This document shows positions 47,701-59,599 of a DNA stretch of 64,000 nucleotides, piece after piece; within the stretch, counting starts at the first letter, position 1, and each line of letters starts with the position of its first letter. Below the pieces are notes generated by a model. The model ran no database searches and was not told the DNA's origin. It saw only the letters and a list, made by a program, of their open reading frames with translations. Source of the stretch: Carposina sasakii. Lineage: Eukaryota > Arthropoda > Insecta > Lepidoptera > Carposinidae. The stretch covers positions 3,100,001 through 3,164,000 of the forward strand of contig CP053156.1 in the NCBI GenBank assembly GCA_014607495.2. The letters are read 5' to 3'. Made by a program: the position numbers and the translations under genes.

Positions 47701-50700
47701 AGGTGTACACCGTCCTTGTGCACCTCAGCCTCGATGTATCGGAGTTTGCGCTCCATCTCATCGCAGCGTCGGACTTCATTCACGAACTTACGCTGGAATG
47801 CGTTTACGTCGGGATTCAACTGGAAAAGAGAAAAGAGAAGTGTTAAAATTGGTGAATATAGATGGGAAAATGAAGTTTATCAATTATAGAAAATCTAGGA
47901 GAAAGATGAGAGATTGTTTTTACCCAACACTAGATACTAAAACGCTTAGGTGAGTTGAGTGTATATTTAAAAAGTATTCTATAGGAAAAATCTCCTATCT
48001 ATCGAAGAGAGAATAGGAATATGAGAATTTTTATGGTATTAGTTCAATACGAATCACTGGCTTCGACTTTTTTCGGACGCTATTGAGCCCAATTCAAATA
48101 TGAAATCCATTACTTATAAGTCTACTAGGTACCTATCTACGTGTTTTATTTGTATTAATCTTAGATGATTGAATAGAGGTAGAGGTCAGAGTCAGTAGAG
48201 GGTTTTTGATTGGATTTTAGGTTTGAACAACATAGAAGTAAATCATTATTTTCACACCTACTTATAAAATCCAATTCAAAGAAGCTATTATCAAGTTCAA
48301 CAAATCGTTTAAAAACAGACTGTAGGTATCTAAATATTATAAGAGCTGATGGAATTATGGAGGCGCGGTCGTTTCGTAATTTTGTATGATTCATACGTTT
48401 AATGAGCGGTTGAAATGTACAAACTAGTAAGTAGATAACTCTGGCAATAATAGAATATAACATAGTGACACAAATGTAACACAGTCTGCCATTTTATGCC
48501 CATGGGCAGATACAGCAGGTACCAGATACCGTAACATATGGGTAGGTGCTTTAGCCTATGGGGGTAATTTTGGCTCAGAAAAGAAAAACAAAAATTAAAA
48601 CCGCTACGGTGCTCATCAGGAGCTATCTAGGTATAATACGGAATACCTATAGTTATCGATAGATATCCGTAAAGGGCAAGCTGTAAAACAGGATTACTTC
48701 AACATTTTTTTGGATTGGGCCAAAAGTTACCCCACATGACCAAAGTAACCCGATGTTACGGGATCTAAATAGGCAGAGTTAATTATATCGACATCCAAAC
48801 AAGTTCAAACATTAATCATTAGCCTACGTGTTCACCTATGACCCACTGAATAAGCGAGTATAAAAGGAAATAAAACTGATCCCGAGTCCAGGGTCAACCA
48901 GTCGGTGGGTCAATCGAACTTGATAAAGAACTACGCGATTTTGATCCCTGTGACGTTATGATTAGAGATATTAGCCATTGACATGTTGTAAGGTATAGAG
49001 ATAGAAGTGGTCGTGATCTAGATTGAGCATAAGTGGGATGCTCATGACGACATAGTAACATAACAACTTGTCACAGATTTTTTTACGTCTGACCTCGTCA
49101 TGCTAAACGTGTCTGGAATCTCCTTAGGGTCCTGTGATTCTCGCTACCGCATTGTCGGGAACACAGCAGTGTATGTATCCAGTGCCGTAAACAGGGCGGT
49201 GCCAGCGGTGCCCAGGCACAGGGCGTAGACTCTGGGGGGCGCAAGAATGGCCTCTTGGCCAGACCAGACAGGACTAAATAGGGCGCAGTTATAGAAGCTC
49301 GCACAGGGCGAAGAAAAGGCTATTTACGGCACTGTATGTACCTATGTGTCAGACAAATATTTGATAGTCTAGCGAGTTTGACCACTGAAATAGCCTAAAT
49401 TTTCACCTTCAAATATATACCTATTTAAACACTATTTAGGGTCATTAATAGAAAAAAGCTAGGATCAAGGATCTCGGTCTGTTTATTCATAGGCTTAACA
49501 ATAACAAACAGTTCTCAGGATGTCCCAATAATTTTAAATATTTCACTGAAACGAACCTGCCAATCTTAGTGCAGATGGAATAGATACTACTTACCTATTT
49601 TGTAAGGAACCGGTTACAATACCTTGCTTGTGCAACTTTCAACCTTACATTGAAAACTTACGTAGGTAGACGCAATATATCACTATCCCAAAAGGCCCTG
49701 CATAGTTGAAGGCCAAACCGGCAGTCTAACCGTGAATTTGATTCCCCTCGATAACGAACTGATGCATGACGGGATGCCGTCGATTATGCCGCCTATTGTA
49801 TAACCTCTTGTTTTTTGTCGAGCGGTCAGCGAAGCGCAGAATTATGATTATAGTAGGCTTGTTTTGTGAACGAGATAAAAAGCAGCAGTCGAGTGCAAGT
49901 GTTGATCAAACTATCAACTTTCTTAGTCTATTGAAATCTTATTTTATAGTACAGATACACTGAGGGATTTGTACCAATGAAAGACCTTAGAAAATATGGT
50001 GGCCTGTACAGTACAGGCTGTAACACGAGGGGTACTTAAGCGAAAAGCTATGAGACTCGAAACCAAATGTGTTTATTGTATTGTAATTCTGGAATGTTAA
50101 TGCAATCTTGAAAAATAAACATGTGATTTCGAGTCTCAAACTTTGGGTATAGATTTTCTATAGGAGGCTACTTTGATAGATTTTCTCATAATATTCCCCT
50201 TATGTTTCCTATAAGGATAGATAGATAAAAAATAATGTGCCAACTACAATGATGAATATAGGTAGGTTTACAATCATATTTTTTTTCTATAAAGCAGTAG
50301 CCGCAGTAACTATCAATATAAAACTCAATCATAATTGTCAAGAGTATATAATAAGGTTAATGCCAATAAATTGCTCTCAATAAGTGATTATTTATCGCCT
50401 TGAAGGAGTCCACCATAAATTTATTCCATTTAAATACAATGCAACACGACATTGCACATGTAATTGATGTTTGGGCACATTGGGCGAGGAGGTTTACCTT
50501 GCGGGCTCCCTGGCACAAGGCTGGGCTTGCCTTGACTGGCCCAGCAAGTTCGGCAGACCAAGGCATTAAATTAGTGGAACTAATTGGCATTTTCTGCTAG
50601 AATTCACTGTGGCTGTACGACTTGATTCACAAAGTGCAGTTGCTGTGGAGATAGGCATTTAGAAGGGCGGCTCTCTTCTCTTAATCTAACATATTTCTTA

Positions 50701-51436
50701 TGACGTTGTAGTTACCAGAAAGTGCTATTCCTATACAACGCACAATCGTTTTAATTAAGTTACGAAGAACTTAAATACGTATTAAATCCCATAGCTCATT
50801 TTCTTCACATGACCGCCTTTACTAATAGCAGATGATTATCTAAAAAGCCGACGCATGCGCATGCAAGTTGATTACTTTTAATTAGCTCAATTTACACAGT
50901 TGTCGTTTCCGTTTAAACAATAGTTTAATTATTAACATAACGTTAATTACTTACCTGGGTACGTAAATATAAAGTTTAAAGGTTTAAAGTAATTTTCGTT
51001 TAAAAGATACATCTACAATACTTTTTACATACATTCATAAAGATCACGCCTCGTTCCCGGTGGAGATTTTTTGCATATTTCAGATGAAATGTTCTAATGT
51101 AGGTAATATACAAAATTTCAAATTTGTAATAAAAAAAATCCGAGATTCTTTATGATCCCTAGTATTGAAATTGGTCGTAAAAATTTCCTGTAGTGGTCAT
51201 TGGCGACCTGTTGGCGACACTCCTGTCGCGTCAAGCTGTCATCCACTCCAACACGGGACTGTTTCTGGACCTCGTATGGACATGGTGAATTACATTATCG
51301 TATAAGGATATCTACTTACGTCTCTGAACTGCACAGTTCCTGCCTCTCCGAGCTCGGAGACGGACGTGTAAGCCGCCTCAGGCTGTATGAAGAGCTGGCA
51401 TAGAGCCATTTCTTCGCTGCGGAACATCGCCCCCAT
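38752..51436 (-). CDS. V-type proton ATPase 116 kDa subunit a, 14 exons, 838 aa
   Basis: Minus-strand exons in order: 51436-51320, 47819-47643, 46761-46601, 46021-45841, 45234-45058, 44938-44726, 44326-44176, 43746-43373, 42976-42867, 42583-42456, 41960-41734, 41305-41074, 40696-40525, 38848-38752. They sum to 2517 nt (838 codons plus TAA) with every phase closing. Subunit a is the membrane stator of the Vo sector and forms the proton half-channels beside the c ring. The cytosolic N-terminal half (residues 1-390) starts [16 protein letters not shown] and includes a coiled coil near 99-150. The membrane half starts at [13 protein letters not shown] (about 396). The essential proton-path arginine is present in [13 protein letters not shown] (about Arg740), and the second conserved arginine is in LRLHW near 803. 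A charged, H/E-rich loop (about 673-712) precedes that helix. The ATG context GCCACCATGG is ideal. Insects have several subunit a paralogues; which one this is cannot be settled here. Confidence 0.95.
39071..39310 (+). mobile_element. tRNA-derived SINE (family S1)
   Basis: AACGTTGCCAATAATG start block, GGCTCAGTGATAAGAGCGC box A region, GGTTCGATTCTC box B, then GAGGAATTTTTTCAATTTC and an AT tail. Lies in the last intron of the V-ATPase gene, antisense to it. The next copy follows within 150 bases in the same orientation. Confidence 0.8.
39367..39575 (+). mobile_element. tRNA-derived SINE (family S1)
   Basis: A full copy with the 5' block GAGATTTGGCTTATG and GCTATCGGGATGAAAAAAT, then box A and box B (GGTTCGATTCCC) as in the 39.1 kb copy. 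The tRNA-like part is nearly identical between the two. Confidence 0.8.
39628..39795. repeat. Repeat with an ATCACGCCTTTATCCC block
   Basis: A (CATA)n run, TATAATCACGCCTTTATCCC, TTACGGGGTAGGCAGAGCAC and ACATGGTGCCAC, shared with 2905-2985; in the last intron of the V-ATPase gene. Confidence 0.65.
40195..40435 (-). mobile_element. tRNA-derived SINE (family S2)
   Basis: Almost the same as 32285-32508 from box A through the TACCGTTGCTTAGTACCC block. Located in the last intron of the V-ATPase gene, sense to it. Confidence 0.8.
41560..41675 (+). repeat. Dispersed repeat family D
   Basis: CTCACCACTTACCACGTGAG, AAGTGGGTGTGTAATTTGGA and GGGCATGACCTTTATGTATG, the inverse counterpart of 29568-29650; in a V-ATPase intron. 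Confidence 0.6.
46273..46406. mobile_element. MITE, 134-bp internally deleted copy of the TA-CAGG-GTTTTTT family
   Basis: Starts CAGGGTGTTTTTTTG and ends CAAAAAACACCTG, flanked by TA (46271-46272, 46407-46408). It joins the left 75 and right 60 bases of the roughly 380-bp copies directly, so it is a deletion derivative. It lies in an intron of the V-ATPase gene. Confidence 0.8.
49020..49179 (+). repeat. Dispersed repeat family A, interrupted by a hAT-like MITE
   Basis: CATGCTAAACGTGTCTGGAA, TCCTTAGGGTCCTGTGATTC and TTGTCGGGAACACAGC, then the MITE at 49180-49334, after which the repeat's TATGTACCTATG end resumes. Confidence 0.7.
49180..49334. mobile_element. hAT-like MITE (155 bp), nested in a family A copy
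   Basis: Inverted ends CAGTGCCGTAAAC and ATTTACGGCACTG. Flanks TATGTATC (49172-49179) and TATGTACC (49335-49342) match at 7 of 8 positions, the 8-bp duplication of hAT elements. The interior is GC-rich with repeated GGGCG. Confidence 0.75.
50010..50205. mobile_element. MITE of the CAGGGTGTAAC family, eroded
   Basis: CAGGCTGTAACACGAGGGG at the left and a decayed CCCCTTATGTTT at the right. The interior GAGACTCGAAACCAAATGTG and CATGTGATTTCGAGTCTC are inverted, as in the 19.9 kb copy. Located in intron 1 of the V-ATPase gene. Confidence 0.65.
51060..51190 (+). repeat. Dispersed repeat family E
   Basis: TTTTTTGCATATTTCAGAT, AATCCGAGATTCTTTATGAT and AGTATTGAAATTGGTCGTA. Other copies are at 17400-17515 (ATCCGAAATTCTTTTTGATT, TTGGAAATGGCCATG) and 20760-20870 (inside a MITE). 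Confidence 0.65.
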
Positions 51437-51460
51437 GGTGGCGGTGTTTTATCCCTCTTT
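51437..51460 (-). other. 5' UTR segment of subunit a, preceded by a splice acceptor
   Basis: Reading the minus strand, a pyrimidine-containing tract ends in AG at 51462-51461, 24 bases before the ATG. This suggests that the coding start sits in the second exon and that at least one non-coding exon lies upstream at higher coordinates. Confidence 0.5.
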
Positions 51461-51639
51461 CTAGAACAATAGAGAATATAGTTTACTACAGATTCTTATG
51501 TATCAAAGGTGGGCATAAAGGGCTTTTATTAACTCTTAAACTAGGATAGTTCTCATCGTGTCAGTGAGATATTGGCAAGCGCAGCGTGGGAAGCGAGATG
51601 GACACATTACCATAGGAGGAATAAGATATGGCATTACCT

Positions 51640-51750
51640 TCTTCCTCTACGGCATTACTTGGTCAGGGTCGCGGCTATCTGCTGGATGCAGCAGGCCACT
51701 ATCAACCGGTCGCAGTGGTCATTAGGGGAGGCCTATGTTCAAGGCCGATA
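51640..51750 (+). pseudogene. LINE C-terminal fragment (RTE-like)
   Basis: Codes for AAICWMQQATINRSQWSLGE then AYVQGR. This matches the W-x-x-x-A-x-R-x-x-W---GEAYVQ ending of RTE-type ORFs. The rest of the element is not recognisable. Confidence 0.6.
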
Positions 51751-53029
51751 TGATAATGATAAAGTGGGATGTCTGTCGTTTATAGGTGACAGCAGACAAA
51801 AGGCAATGCCGAGATCTACAAGCAAGTGTACGTCCACGAACGTTGTTTTGTTATATCAATAGTTTTTCTAATGACAACATTATGCTTAAATGAAGACTGA
51901 TTAAATCATTGTTATTGTTATGCTAGGCAATAAATGAATACCTGCCTATCTATGTTTATGTGAGAGCCGTAAAGGCTTCCGTTTGTGCGAAGTGGAACGA
52001 ATAGATGCGAATTACAACCTGAATGCATTTTTATAGCCTCATTTTTATGGTTGAACGTCAACTTCTGTGGAATATACTCAACTACTATATAGGTACAAAT
52101 AAGTAGGTAAGTTAAGTATAGGGTTGTAATAAGTACTCTCCGTGCTGCGAATTCGTCTGTTATTGTGAGACCCTAAACGTTTTCTACGTATCTATAGCAT
52201 TTCGAAACAGCGAAAATATCAGGCACATGAGCGGAAATACTTTTTCAAAGATTTAGGAACAGAGAAAAGTAAGAAAATCTAAATTTTGTAAGATATGGAA
52301 TAGAGATAACTACGAGAAGTATTTATTTGTACCCAGAAACATTTTTTAAAAGTGCACTCCTTTGGACAAAATGTTAAATATCGACGATACTGTCTGTGAA
52401 TTTCATGACAATATTCTCATATAACAGGTTATAAAATAAAGTGATTCAGCACCTGAACATGTGTTACGTTGCAATTTAATTATAATGACCATTCTCTGGG
52501 CTATAGATTGTAATGAGGGCAGACATACTCGTATCGAGTGCAAATATCTCTGGCAAGGTTGATTGCCTAAGCAGAACTTATCTAGTTGAGTGCTGTATCT
52601 TGTGTGATATCATTATTGTCACATACTATATATTTTCCTTCACTTTTCACAGCAAGCATAGATGCATGGATTTTAATTAAACTATGATAGTACAAATTAT
52701 AATCTGGTGACATGGCAGTCAGGCCATTTTCAATATAGTACTTAGCTAGTAGGTACAGATAATATTGAACCATATTATTCACCTACGTGGCCGATGTCCA
52801 GCAGTGAACGATGATGATGTAGGTATATTAGCTACTACATGCTTAGTAGCTACATCTTGGGACTTGTTTAGAAATGATACTTAATTCAACTTTTCGGCAA
52901 GTACCTACTCAATATATAATAAAAATGTAACGGATCGCTGTCTGTACATGGGAGATATATGAGAAAAAATATTGTGGAGACCTTTATCAACGCAATAGTA
53001 CCCAAAAGTATGATTTTTGTAATTTTTGT

Positions 53030-53225
53030 CTGTTTGTCTGTGCGTTTGTGCATGCTAATCTCAGAAACGGCTGAATCGATTTCGATGGAGTTTTCAGAAA
53101 TATATTGTGACAGGTCCCACCCACTTTTTATCCCGGGAAAAAGTTTTCATCCCAGATGATTTCGACATTTTGTTTTTTCTGTAGTCCACGCAGGTCGCAG
53201 CCGGAGTCGCGGTCGTCCACTAGTG
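53030..53225 (-). repeat. Dispersed repeat family B variant
   Basis: Has CTGTGCGTTTGTGCATGCTA, AACGGCTGAATCGATTTCG, CCCAGATGATTTCGAC and an end GTCGTCCACTAGTG. A related variant covers 13660-13960 with CTGAACCGATTTCGATGC. Confidence 0.7.
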
Positions 53226-53700
53226 ATGAATATCATTGATGAAAATCGTATACATACCTACTTAGGTACTTATCGGACTTTTTTCATCATACAGAAACCA
53301 AAGTGCCAGTTATACCTTTAATAAACCTCAGATAAACCATGCACTTGGCACTTGTATGACCATATCTATCGTTTACTTTTCTCAAGTGCATGTATGTTTT
53401 GCTGATAAGGTTCGATTCTGATTCATTCACTTGCAGTAAGCCGAGAGGAATTAAGTTATGATTAGGAGTACCTACACTTGAGTAATTGAAGTGTTATTAA
53501 ATAAAAGATAAATACCTAGTGAACCCATTATATTATGTTACCCTGCTACTCGTATATATGAATGCTTAAAACTTTAATATTATGGATTTTTTGTAAGTAG
53601 GTATGTAGGTACATGTGGTGAACTCTCTATGTTTTGCTAACAAGGTTTGTGACCTGCCACGTAAATTTCAAGCGATGTCCTCCAAAATAATGTCTAAATG

Positions 53701-53965
53701 GTATCATCATCATCATCATCAGCCTATTGCAGTCCACTGCTGGACGTAGGCCTCCCCCAAGGCACGCCACAAGACTGCCATGAGGGGTATTTGCCCATAG
53801 TCACCACGCTGGGCAAACAGGTTGATGACCGCAGTTTGTATTTTGGACTATGTTGTCAACACGGGAGGCGCTACTGCCCACCTCCCGGGAACCTTCGCCT
53901 CTTACGATACCCACGGGCAGATATGAGGTGGTACGAATTCTACTCTGCCGGCACCACGCGGCCAA
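53701..53965 (-). mobile_element. LINE 3' remnant (family C) with a (CAT)n end
   Basis: Inverse copy of 29200-29455. It starts at a CATCATCATCATCATC run, then CAGCCTATTGCAGTCCACTG, GGCACGCCACAAGACTGCC and ACTCTGCCGGCACCACGCGG. The trinucleotide run marks the 3' end of the inserted copy. Confidence 0.75.
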
Positions 53966-54337
53966 TGGTATATAATATATAACACACAAAAATTTCAATA
54001 TAATAGACCCGGTGCGGTGTTGCACTTAGTTACACTCTAGACCTCATGTGGAACTAAGCCGGCCGGACATTCATCCCAAACAATACGTTGGTAAGACACA
54101 CACCTAATTACTAGAAATCAATATTGTTTTCTTAATTTTGGGAGTTTATATCTTGTTATACAACCACTTTACTTTTTGAAACAGTTAAATGCACTCGAAG
54201 ACTACGTACCTACATGTGTGAGCTAATGGGTCATTGTAATTCAATTTCAAGGCAAGTCGATTGTCATGTTTTCTTTAAATTTTCCTTAATGATCACGCAT
54301 GCACATCTCAAGTATTTTGCTATAGACATGAAGATAA

Positions 54338-54717
54338 AGCGTGTTTTTTTTGTCGCCACCCTTAACGAAGGGTACGTACTCTATACGTCAAATAAAGTAA
54401 GTTTATGCCAAAAAAATGCTGGGAAATGAAGTAGATTTTTTGGATTTTTTTATTTATTTCTTGATCAGGCGAAATTTATAGTGCCCAGTGTTTATGCAAG
54501 TTTTTTCCAAGACAGATATTAATTATTTCTCGTGAAAAAATCTTGCAACGCGCGTCTATGTGCATCTATGCAGAAAAACGCAGTCTATTCACTCAACTTT
54601 GGACCCTAATATCTTGGGAACTAGACATTTCCCAGGTATCCTTCCATGGAGAAAAATGATCGTGATGATGAGGAGATTCCGTAGTTTTCAGGAACGTTGA
54701 CGACCAAAAATCACCTG
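54338..54717. mobile_element. MITE, long copy of the TA-CAGG-GTTTTTT family
   Basis: About 380 bp from GTGTTTTTTTTGTCGCCACC to GACCAAAAATCACCTG. The full interior is shared in inverse orientation with 1178-1557. The outermost left bases are mutated. Confidence 0.75.
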
Positions 54718-55051
54718 TAGGTATTTCCAAAGTCCAAAATTATCGAGATGGCAATGGTAATACATTATAAAGCCATAATGCTAAATCTTTGGCCACCATA
54801 TGCGAGTCTTTAAAAATCATACGTTTCGGTCGTTTATTTAAACCTATCAACCACAAAACAAATCTTTTGTGCCCAGTGAAAGAACAGGTATAAAAACGAA
54901 GACGTTTTTGTTCACAAAAACTTGATCTTGGCTTGGCCGCGAATTGGCGTTTCCTGCTCCAATGAATGTGCAATGATGATCATCGTCTTCATCGTGAAGG
55001 AAGAACAAAAGGGAGGTGGCTGATGGCCTGTTTACATACATTATATACACA

Positions 55052-55142
55052 CACGGCTGTGTTCCCTAAATTACATAGCCAAAACTAAAGCAAAACCTGC
55101 CTAGCCTGCCTCTAAATTCCTCAGTCGACTTTTACAACATGC
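55052..55142 (-). repeat. Dispersed repeat family A, internally deleted
   Basis: CACGGCTGTGTTCCCTAAAT at one side, TCCTCAGTCGACTTTTAC and AACATGCACATG at the other, with most of the middle missing. Confidence 0.55.
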
Positions 55143-56725
55143 ACATGCTCATAGTTCTGGTAGGTTACAAAAAGATTCCGTGTAAAAATAGCAACTTATC
55201 ATTGAACTTATCTCTTTTGATCAAACAAGACTGTGACGTAGACATTGTTTTCTTGGAGGATTTGCAGCTTATTAAAACTTTGGGAACTGCTATTGATAGA
55301 CTTTCTGTTTACATTGTTTATGATTAGTAGCCAAATACCTACTTCAACAAAATTTAAAACGTTGTTTGCGCTCAGTCCGTATGTAGGTAACAATTTTATT
55401 AGTGACAGCGAAGTTCGAAACATTACCTACATTAGATAACCGGTCTTTAGCGAGCACGCTATGACGTGATAAAGTCTATTGGCTATTGGTGTAAATTCTT
55501 CGATAACTTTGCGAACTCGCTCTAAAAATTGGTACATTAAACCTAAACCTAATCTTAGTCAGGTCTATCTCTCTGTTTTTAACATAAATGCCTGAGATAG
55601 AAAAGGACGGGTAGGACTAATTTTATCTTAAGGTTTAAGTGTAGGTCTGTCTAGGTCCTCAATCTCAGACAGAAGTCTAAACTACCGTCTTTCTTATTTT
55701 TATCTAACTGCGCCAGAAGGATGGTTATTTCTAGTATATGCATGTATATTTATTTTGACACGTTTATATATATTTCTACAGCCTAAACGGCTTGTGGAGT
55801 ACGTGTAAACTTGAGAGGTATCATAAGATTCGTCGTCGTGATAGTGACACTGGATCAAAATTTCCACACGGTCAGGTATTTTCGGCTAATTTACCTAAAT
55901 ATCTAAATTACATAGGCAATGCTATTGAATTGTGGTCAAAGTCATCGTATAGTCAGTGTCTATTGTTGAACGATACAGAATGACAACTTGTTTTGACCGT
56001 TTACTTAAAATGGGTAATAAGTAGTCGTTATTCATGAAAAGAAATTAAGAGAGATTGACAGGCGTTACAAGTCATTAAGTTGTGAGGTTGTGTCTAATTT
56101 AAATAACAGATTTTGGTACCTACGTACTTGTATTTTGTAAGAAGCTTTGTTCGTCTCGGCTCGTCTAATTATTGTAATAACTTAAATAATAAGTAGCTAG
56201 TTAGTGAACCTGTAAACTTATTTTTGTACGTTTGTAGCTATGACAGCAAGTAGTAGAGGCGAGCATTTGGCCCCCATTCCTCATAATGGAACCTCTGTCG
56301 TACTTTTAATCGTTTAAATGTTTAAACAAATGCCCCTTTAACCGATTGGAACGGTTTACTGAGTTTTTAACAACCTAGGCAATTTATCTATAAAACACCT
56401 GCTGTTATTTGCCCGCAACTATAACATAGGGGGAACTTGTACAAGAGGTTCCTTCTACAAGTGTTTAAAATATATTTATTTAGAAAAATGCTCAAAGAAT
56501 TATGTATGACGGACGTTATCTATTGTTTGTAAGATCACGACTAAATACTTAAAGAGCGGATTATGTTTAATGAGATTTGTATGACATTTAGAACTCATCT
56601 ATGGGTCGGTATTACAATCTAGAGCAGCAAATAGGCTACTTTTTAACTCTGACAATTTAGTATCTATCCTCGAGATGATTATATTTATCCACGCGGGCGT
56701 ATAAGACTAGAATATACATACATGT

Positions 56726-57435
56726 AATAATAATAATAATAAGCCCGCAGGGCAGCTTGTGGCGAGCTGTTGGGAGGTAGCGTTTCCACGGACCTGAAGT
56801 ACTCCCGGGGGAAGACCCTGTTCCTCATCTCCGGCGCCGGAGTGAGGTCTGACGAGGAACAGTTCCCCCACCTCTGCCTTGTATTCGCCGGCCGGGCAGA
56901 GTGGAGTCGCGAGAGCTATGACAGCTCGAGGGTGGACGTGCCCGTCAGTAAGTGGCAAGTTGGCTTCGGTTTAAAGTCCAGGGGCACCCCTCCACCCTAG
57001 CCACTCACCAAATGTTGCCCCCTTTGTCGCTCCGTGCGTGCGGCCGTTTCAGGGGGCTCATGGAATGAGTCGGCGAGTCACCGCCTGCCACCAAACAATT
57101 ATGAGACTTGGTTGTAATGGCAGGCGTCCGTTAGTCTCCTTCAATAGCCCAGTTACCCAACCCCACCCAATATTCAGCCCCAAAGCCCATGACCTTTGTT
57201 TCCATCGCATGACATAGATCTGCACTCCAATAGTCTTGCACATGGCGGGGACCATCGCCGGGTGTATCATATTGTGCGGTCGGCGATGGTATTCGCCACG
57301 TGTATCCCACACCATATTAAAGTTCTCTAAAAAGGGCCTCTACATCTTGGCCACGGCCCGATGCACGCCTCTCAAACGACCGGGACTCTGTAGTCCCGAG
57401 AATTTAAACAGAGATACAATAATAATAATAAAATT
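56726..57435 (-). mobile_element. GC-rich retroelement remnant bounded by (AAT)n runs
   Basis: 700 bp of markedly GC-rich sequence between AATAATAATAATAATAA (from 56728) and CAATAATAATAATAAAATTC (57417). The right-hand junction reads GTGCAATAAAGAATTTTATT on the minus strand, a form seen at the 3' ends of some lepidopteran LINEs. No conserved domain is readable on either strand. Confidence 0.5.
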
Positions 57436-57787
57436 CTTTATTGCACATTTAAACAGTGTACATGGGCGAACTTAATGCTATGTAGCATTCTCTACCAATT
57501 AACCACTATTTCTGGCGACATGTACAGCCAGTTAATGAGAATTAAAATAGAGCAGATAATGAGACTAAGCTCGGAGTCAACAGGTAAATACACTTATCCC
57601 GGAGGTCATCGGTCCACAGCTTCCGGTGCAGTGCAATACTTCCGATCATGTGACCTTTTTGCTGAGGAAGGCAAGCGGAAAAAATATGCCAACTGTAGGT
57701 ATGTACCTACCTGCCTCACATGTTTGTTTAAAATCGTAAATCATGCTTGCCAGGTATATGTACCTAACATTTATTTTTAAACTACTT

Positions 57788-58003
57788 AGTAGACGCCCGC
57801 GACTTGGGCCGCGTGGACTGCAGAAAATACAAAATGTGAAATTATCCGGGATAAAAAGTAGCCTATGTGTTAATCCAGGGTGTCAGCTAACTCCAGTCCT
57901 AATTTTATTAAAATCGCTCCAGCCGTTTTTACGTGAAAGAGTAACAAACATCCATCCATCCATACATACTTACAAATTTTCGCATTTATAATATTATAGT
58001 AGG
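57788..58003 (+). repeat. Dispersed repeat family B, full copy
   Basis: TAGACGCCCGCGACTTGGG through TATCCGGGATAAAAAGTAGC, TTAATCCAGGGTGTCAGC and a right end TTCGCATTTATAATATTATA. It is nearly the same as 59789-60027. Confidence 0.8.
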
Positions 58004-58872
58004 TGATGAATATTAGTAGGATTGTACCTTAGGTAAGTCAATCGAATGGCGATTTTCAAGGTCCTGAAAATCTTTATTTCCATTAGTTGAGCATGCAAAC
58101 CTTGCGAAAGCCTACTAAAATATTTAAAGGACTGTTATAATTAAAAGGTTACTCTATCGTATTACCCATTTTTTGTGCTACCGCCTTAGCCGGCGTACCT
58201 AATGCGATCAATCTCACTCATTTTAGCTGCTCAACGAAAAGAGAACTAATGTAAATAAAAATAAACAAAACTGTTTAGTTAGGATGAGGTAAACCATATG
58301 TAATAAACCAGTTTACCTCGGGCTGTGGACTAAATTTAACCGCATTACGCAACATAGACAAATGAACTCCTATACTACTTTGGAAGCTAGGCTGTTTATA
58401 CTGATTAGTTGTAATGAGATTGTAAGCTTATGGCAAAACTAATTATATCTATAAGTAGGTAGCTACCTATATAAATCTCACAAAAATAAAGCTAAATTTG
58501 ACGTTTAAAACCCATTCCCATATCTAAGGAAAATTGTATTGACGTACTCGTATCGTATAGTACAGCTTTGTAACTAACAAATTACGCTATTTGTTGTTTT
58601 GTTTTATTATAAGCTTTTATTTAGTTTCACCTGTCCCGTTGTCTGTAACCAAATCTTGCAAGTTAAATTTGATCCATTTCCCGGTTTCCGGTTGAGCCGA
58701 AATTTTGCGTACATGTATAAATCGGATGACAATGCAATATTATTATGAGATAGAGCTGATCTGGATGATGGAGCTGGAAGATAGCCATAGGAACTCCGTA
58801 ATTAAACGATGCAACCCCATCGAGTTTGGGCTCGTTTGATTCGATCAGTTCATTTTATTAAATAAAAGCTTT

Positions 58873-59094
58873 ACCGAGATTTGGCTAGTGCATAGCTATC
58901 GGGATGAAAAAATAACGTTGCCAAAAACGTAAAGTAAGAATAAAAAGTTTAAAAGAGATGGTCGAATTCGTCATCCGAGTAATTGACCCGGTAGCTCAGT
59001 TGGTGAGAGCTCTGCACGGAATGCGAGAGGTCGTGGGTTCGAGTCCTACTCGGGTGAGGAATTTTTTCGTTTCATAAATAATAAACATATTTAA
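58873..59094 (+). mobile_element. tRNA-derived SINE (family S1), complete with target duplication
   Basis: Flanked by AAATAAAAGCTTT at 58860-58872 and 59095-59107, which fixes the element ends: it starts ACCGAGATTTGGC and ends in an AT-rich tail. The tRNA-like region starts at 58985 (GACCCGGTAGCTCAG) and holds box B GGTTCGAGTCC. This copy defines the length of the family (about 222 bp). Confidence 0.88.
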
Positions 59095-59599
59095 AAATAA
59101 AAGCTTTTAAAAAATGTATTTTTTATAAATATTTTAACAACTTAAAATTTCGATGACCCCGAGTATCCTAACGTTTATTTTCACGCATGGAGCCAATACC
59201 AAACAATTAAAGAAAGCCATCCCTTGAATTATTGCCAATAGGATAAATGTTAACATTTAACCTACCTACCTGGGTGTTGTCAAATAATTCGGCGTAGACT
59301 AAACGTGTGGCCCAACCTAGATTATGCCAGTCATAAACATAACAAAGGAGCGTTAAAATATTTGTTATTATTACATTAATCATACACAGAATGCTAACAC
59401 TGCGTTACTCACTCGAATAATAATAATAACCACCAGTGAGCAGGTACTAGTACCACATATTTTAGTACCTATCAGCAAATACTTGGCTTACCATCATCGG
59501 TTACATGGAATGTTTCAAATATCTTTGCTTGTAGTTGGTACAATAGCCTTTCTCCGTACTTGCATATTTAGTTTAATTTTAATTTGTATATTCACTAGA

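Noticed and set aside
47590..47953. Plus-strand open frames of 91-99 codons
   Set aside because: They overlap exon 2 of V-ATPase subunit a on the opposite strand and are frame shadows of it.
50945..50965. Strong minus-strand donor CAG/GTAAGT in intron 1 as evidence for an extra exon
   Set aside because: No acceptor with a compatible open frame precedes it, and the annotated exon 1 to exon 2 phase is already complete.
53700..53716. CATCATCATCATCATC as a functional microsatellite or CRISPR-like repeat
   Set aside because: It is the trinucleotide tail of a family C LINE remnant; there are no spaced identical repeats, and the genome is eukaryotic.
56707..57315. Coding exons in the GC-rich block
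   Set aside because: Several open frames exist on both strands because of base composition, but no domain is recognisable and both ends carry AAT runs typical of a retroelement insertion.
58985..59060. True tRNA gene
   Set aside because: Box A and box B are present, but the cloverleaf is imperfect, the same unit recurs several times with conserved non-tRNA flanks, and this copy has 13-bp target duplications, so it is a SINE.
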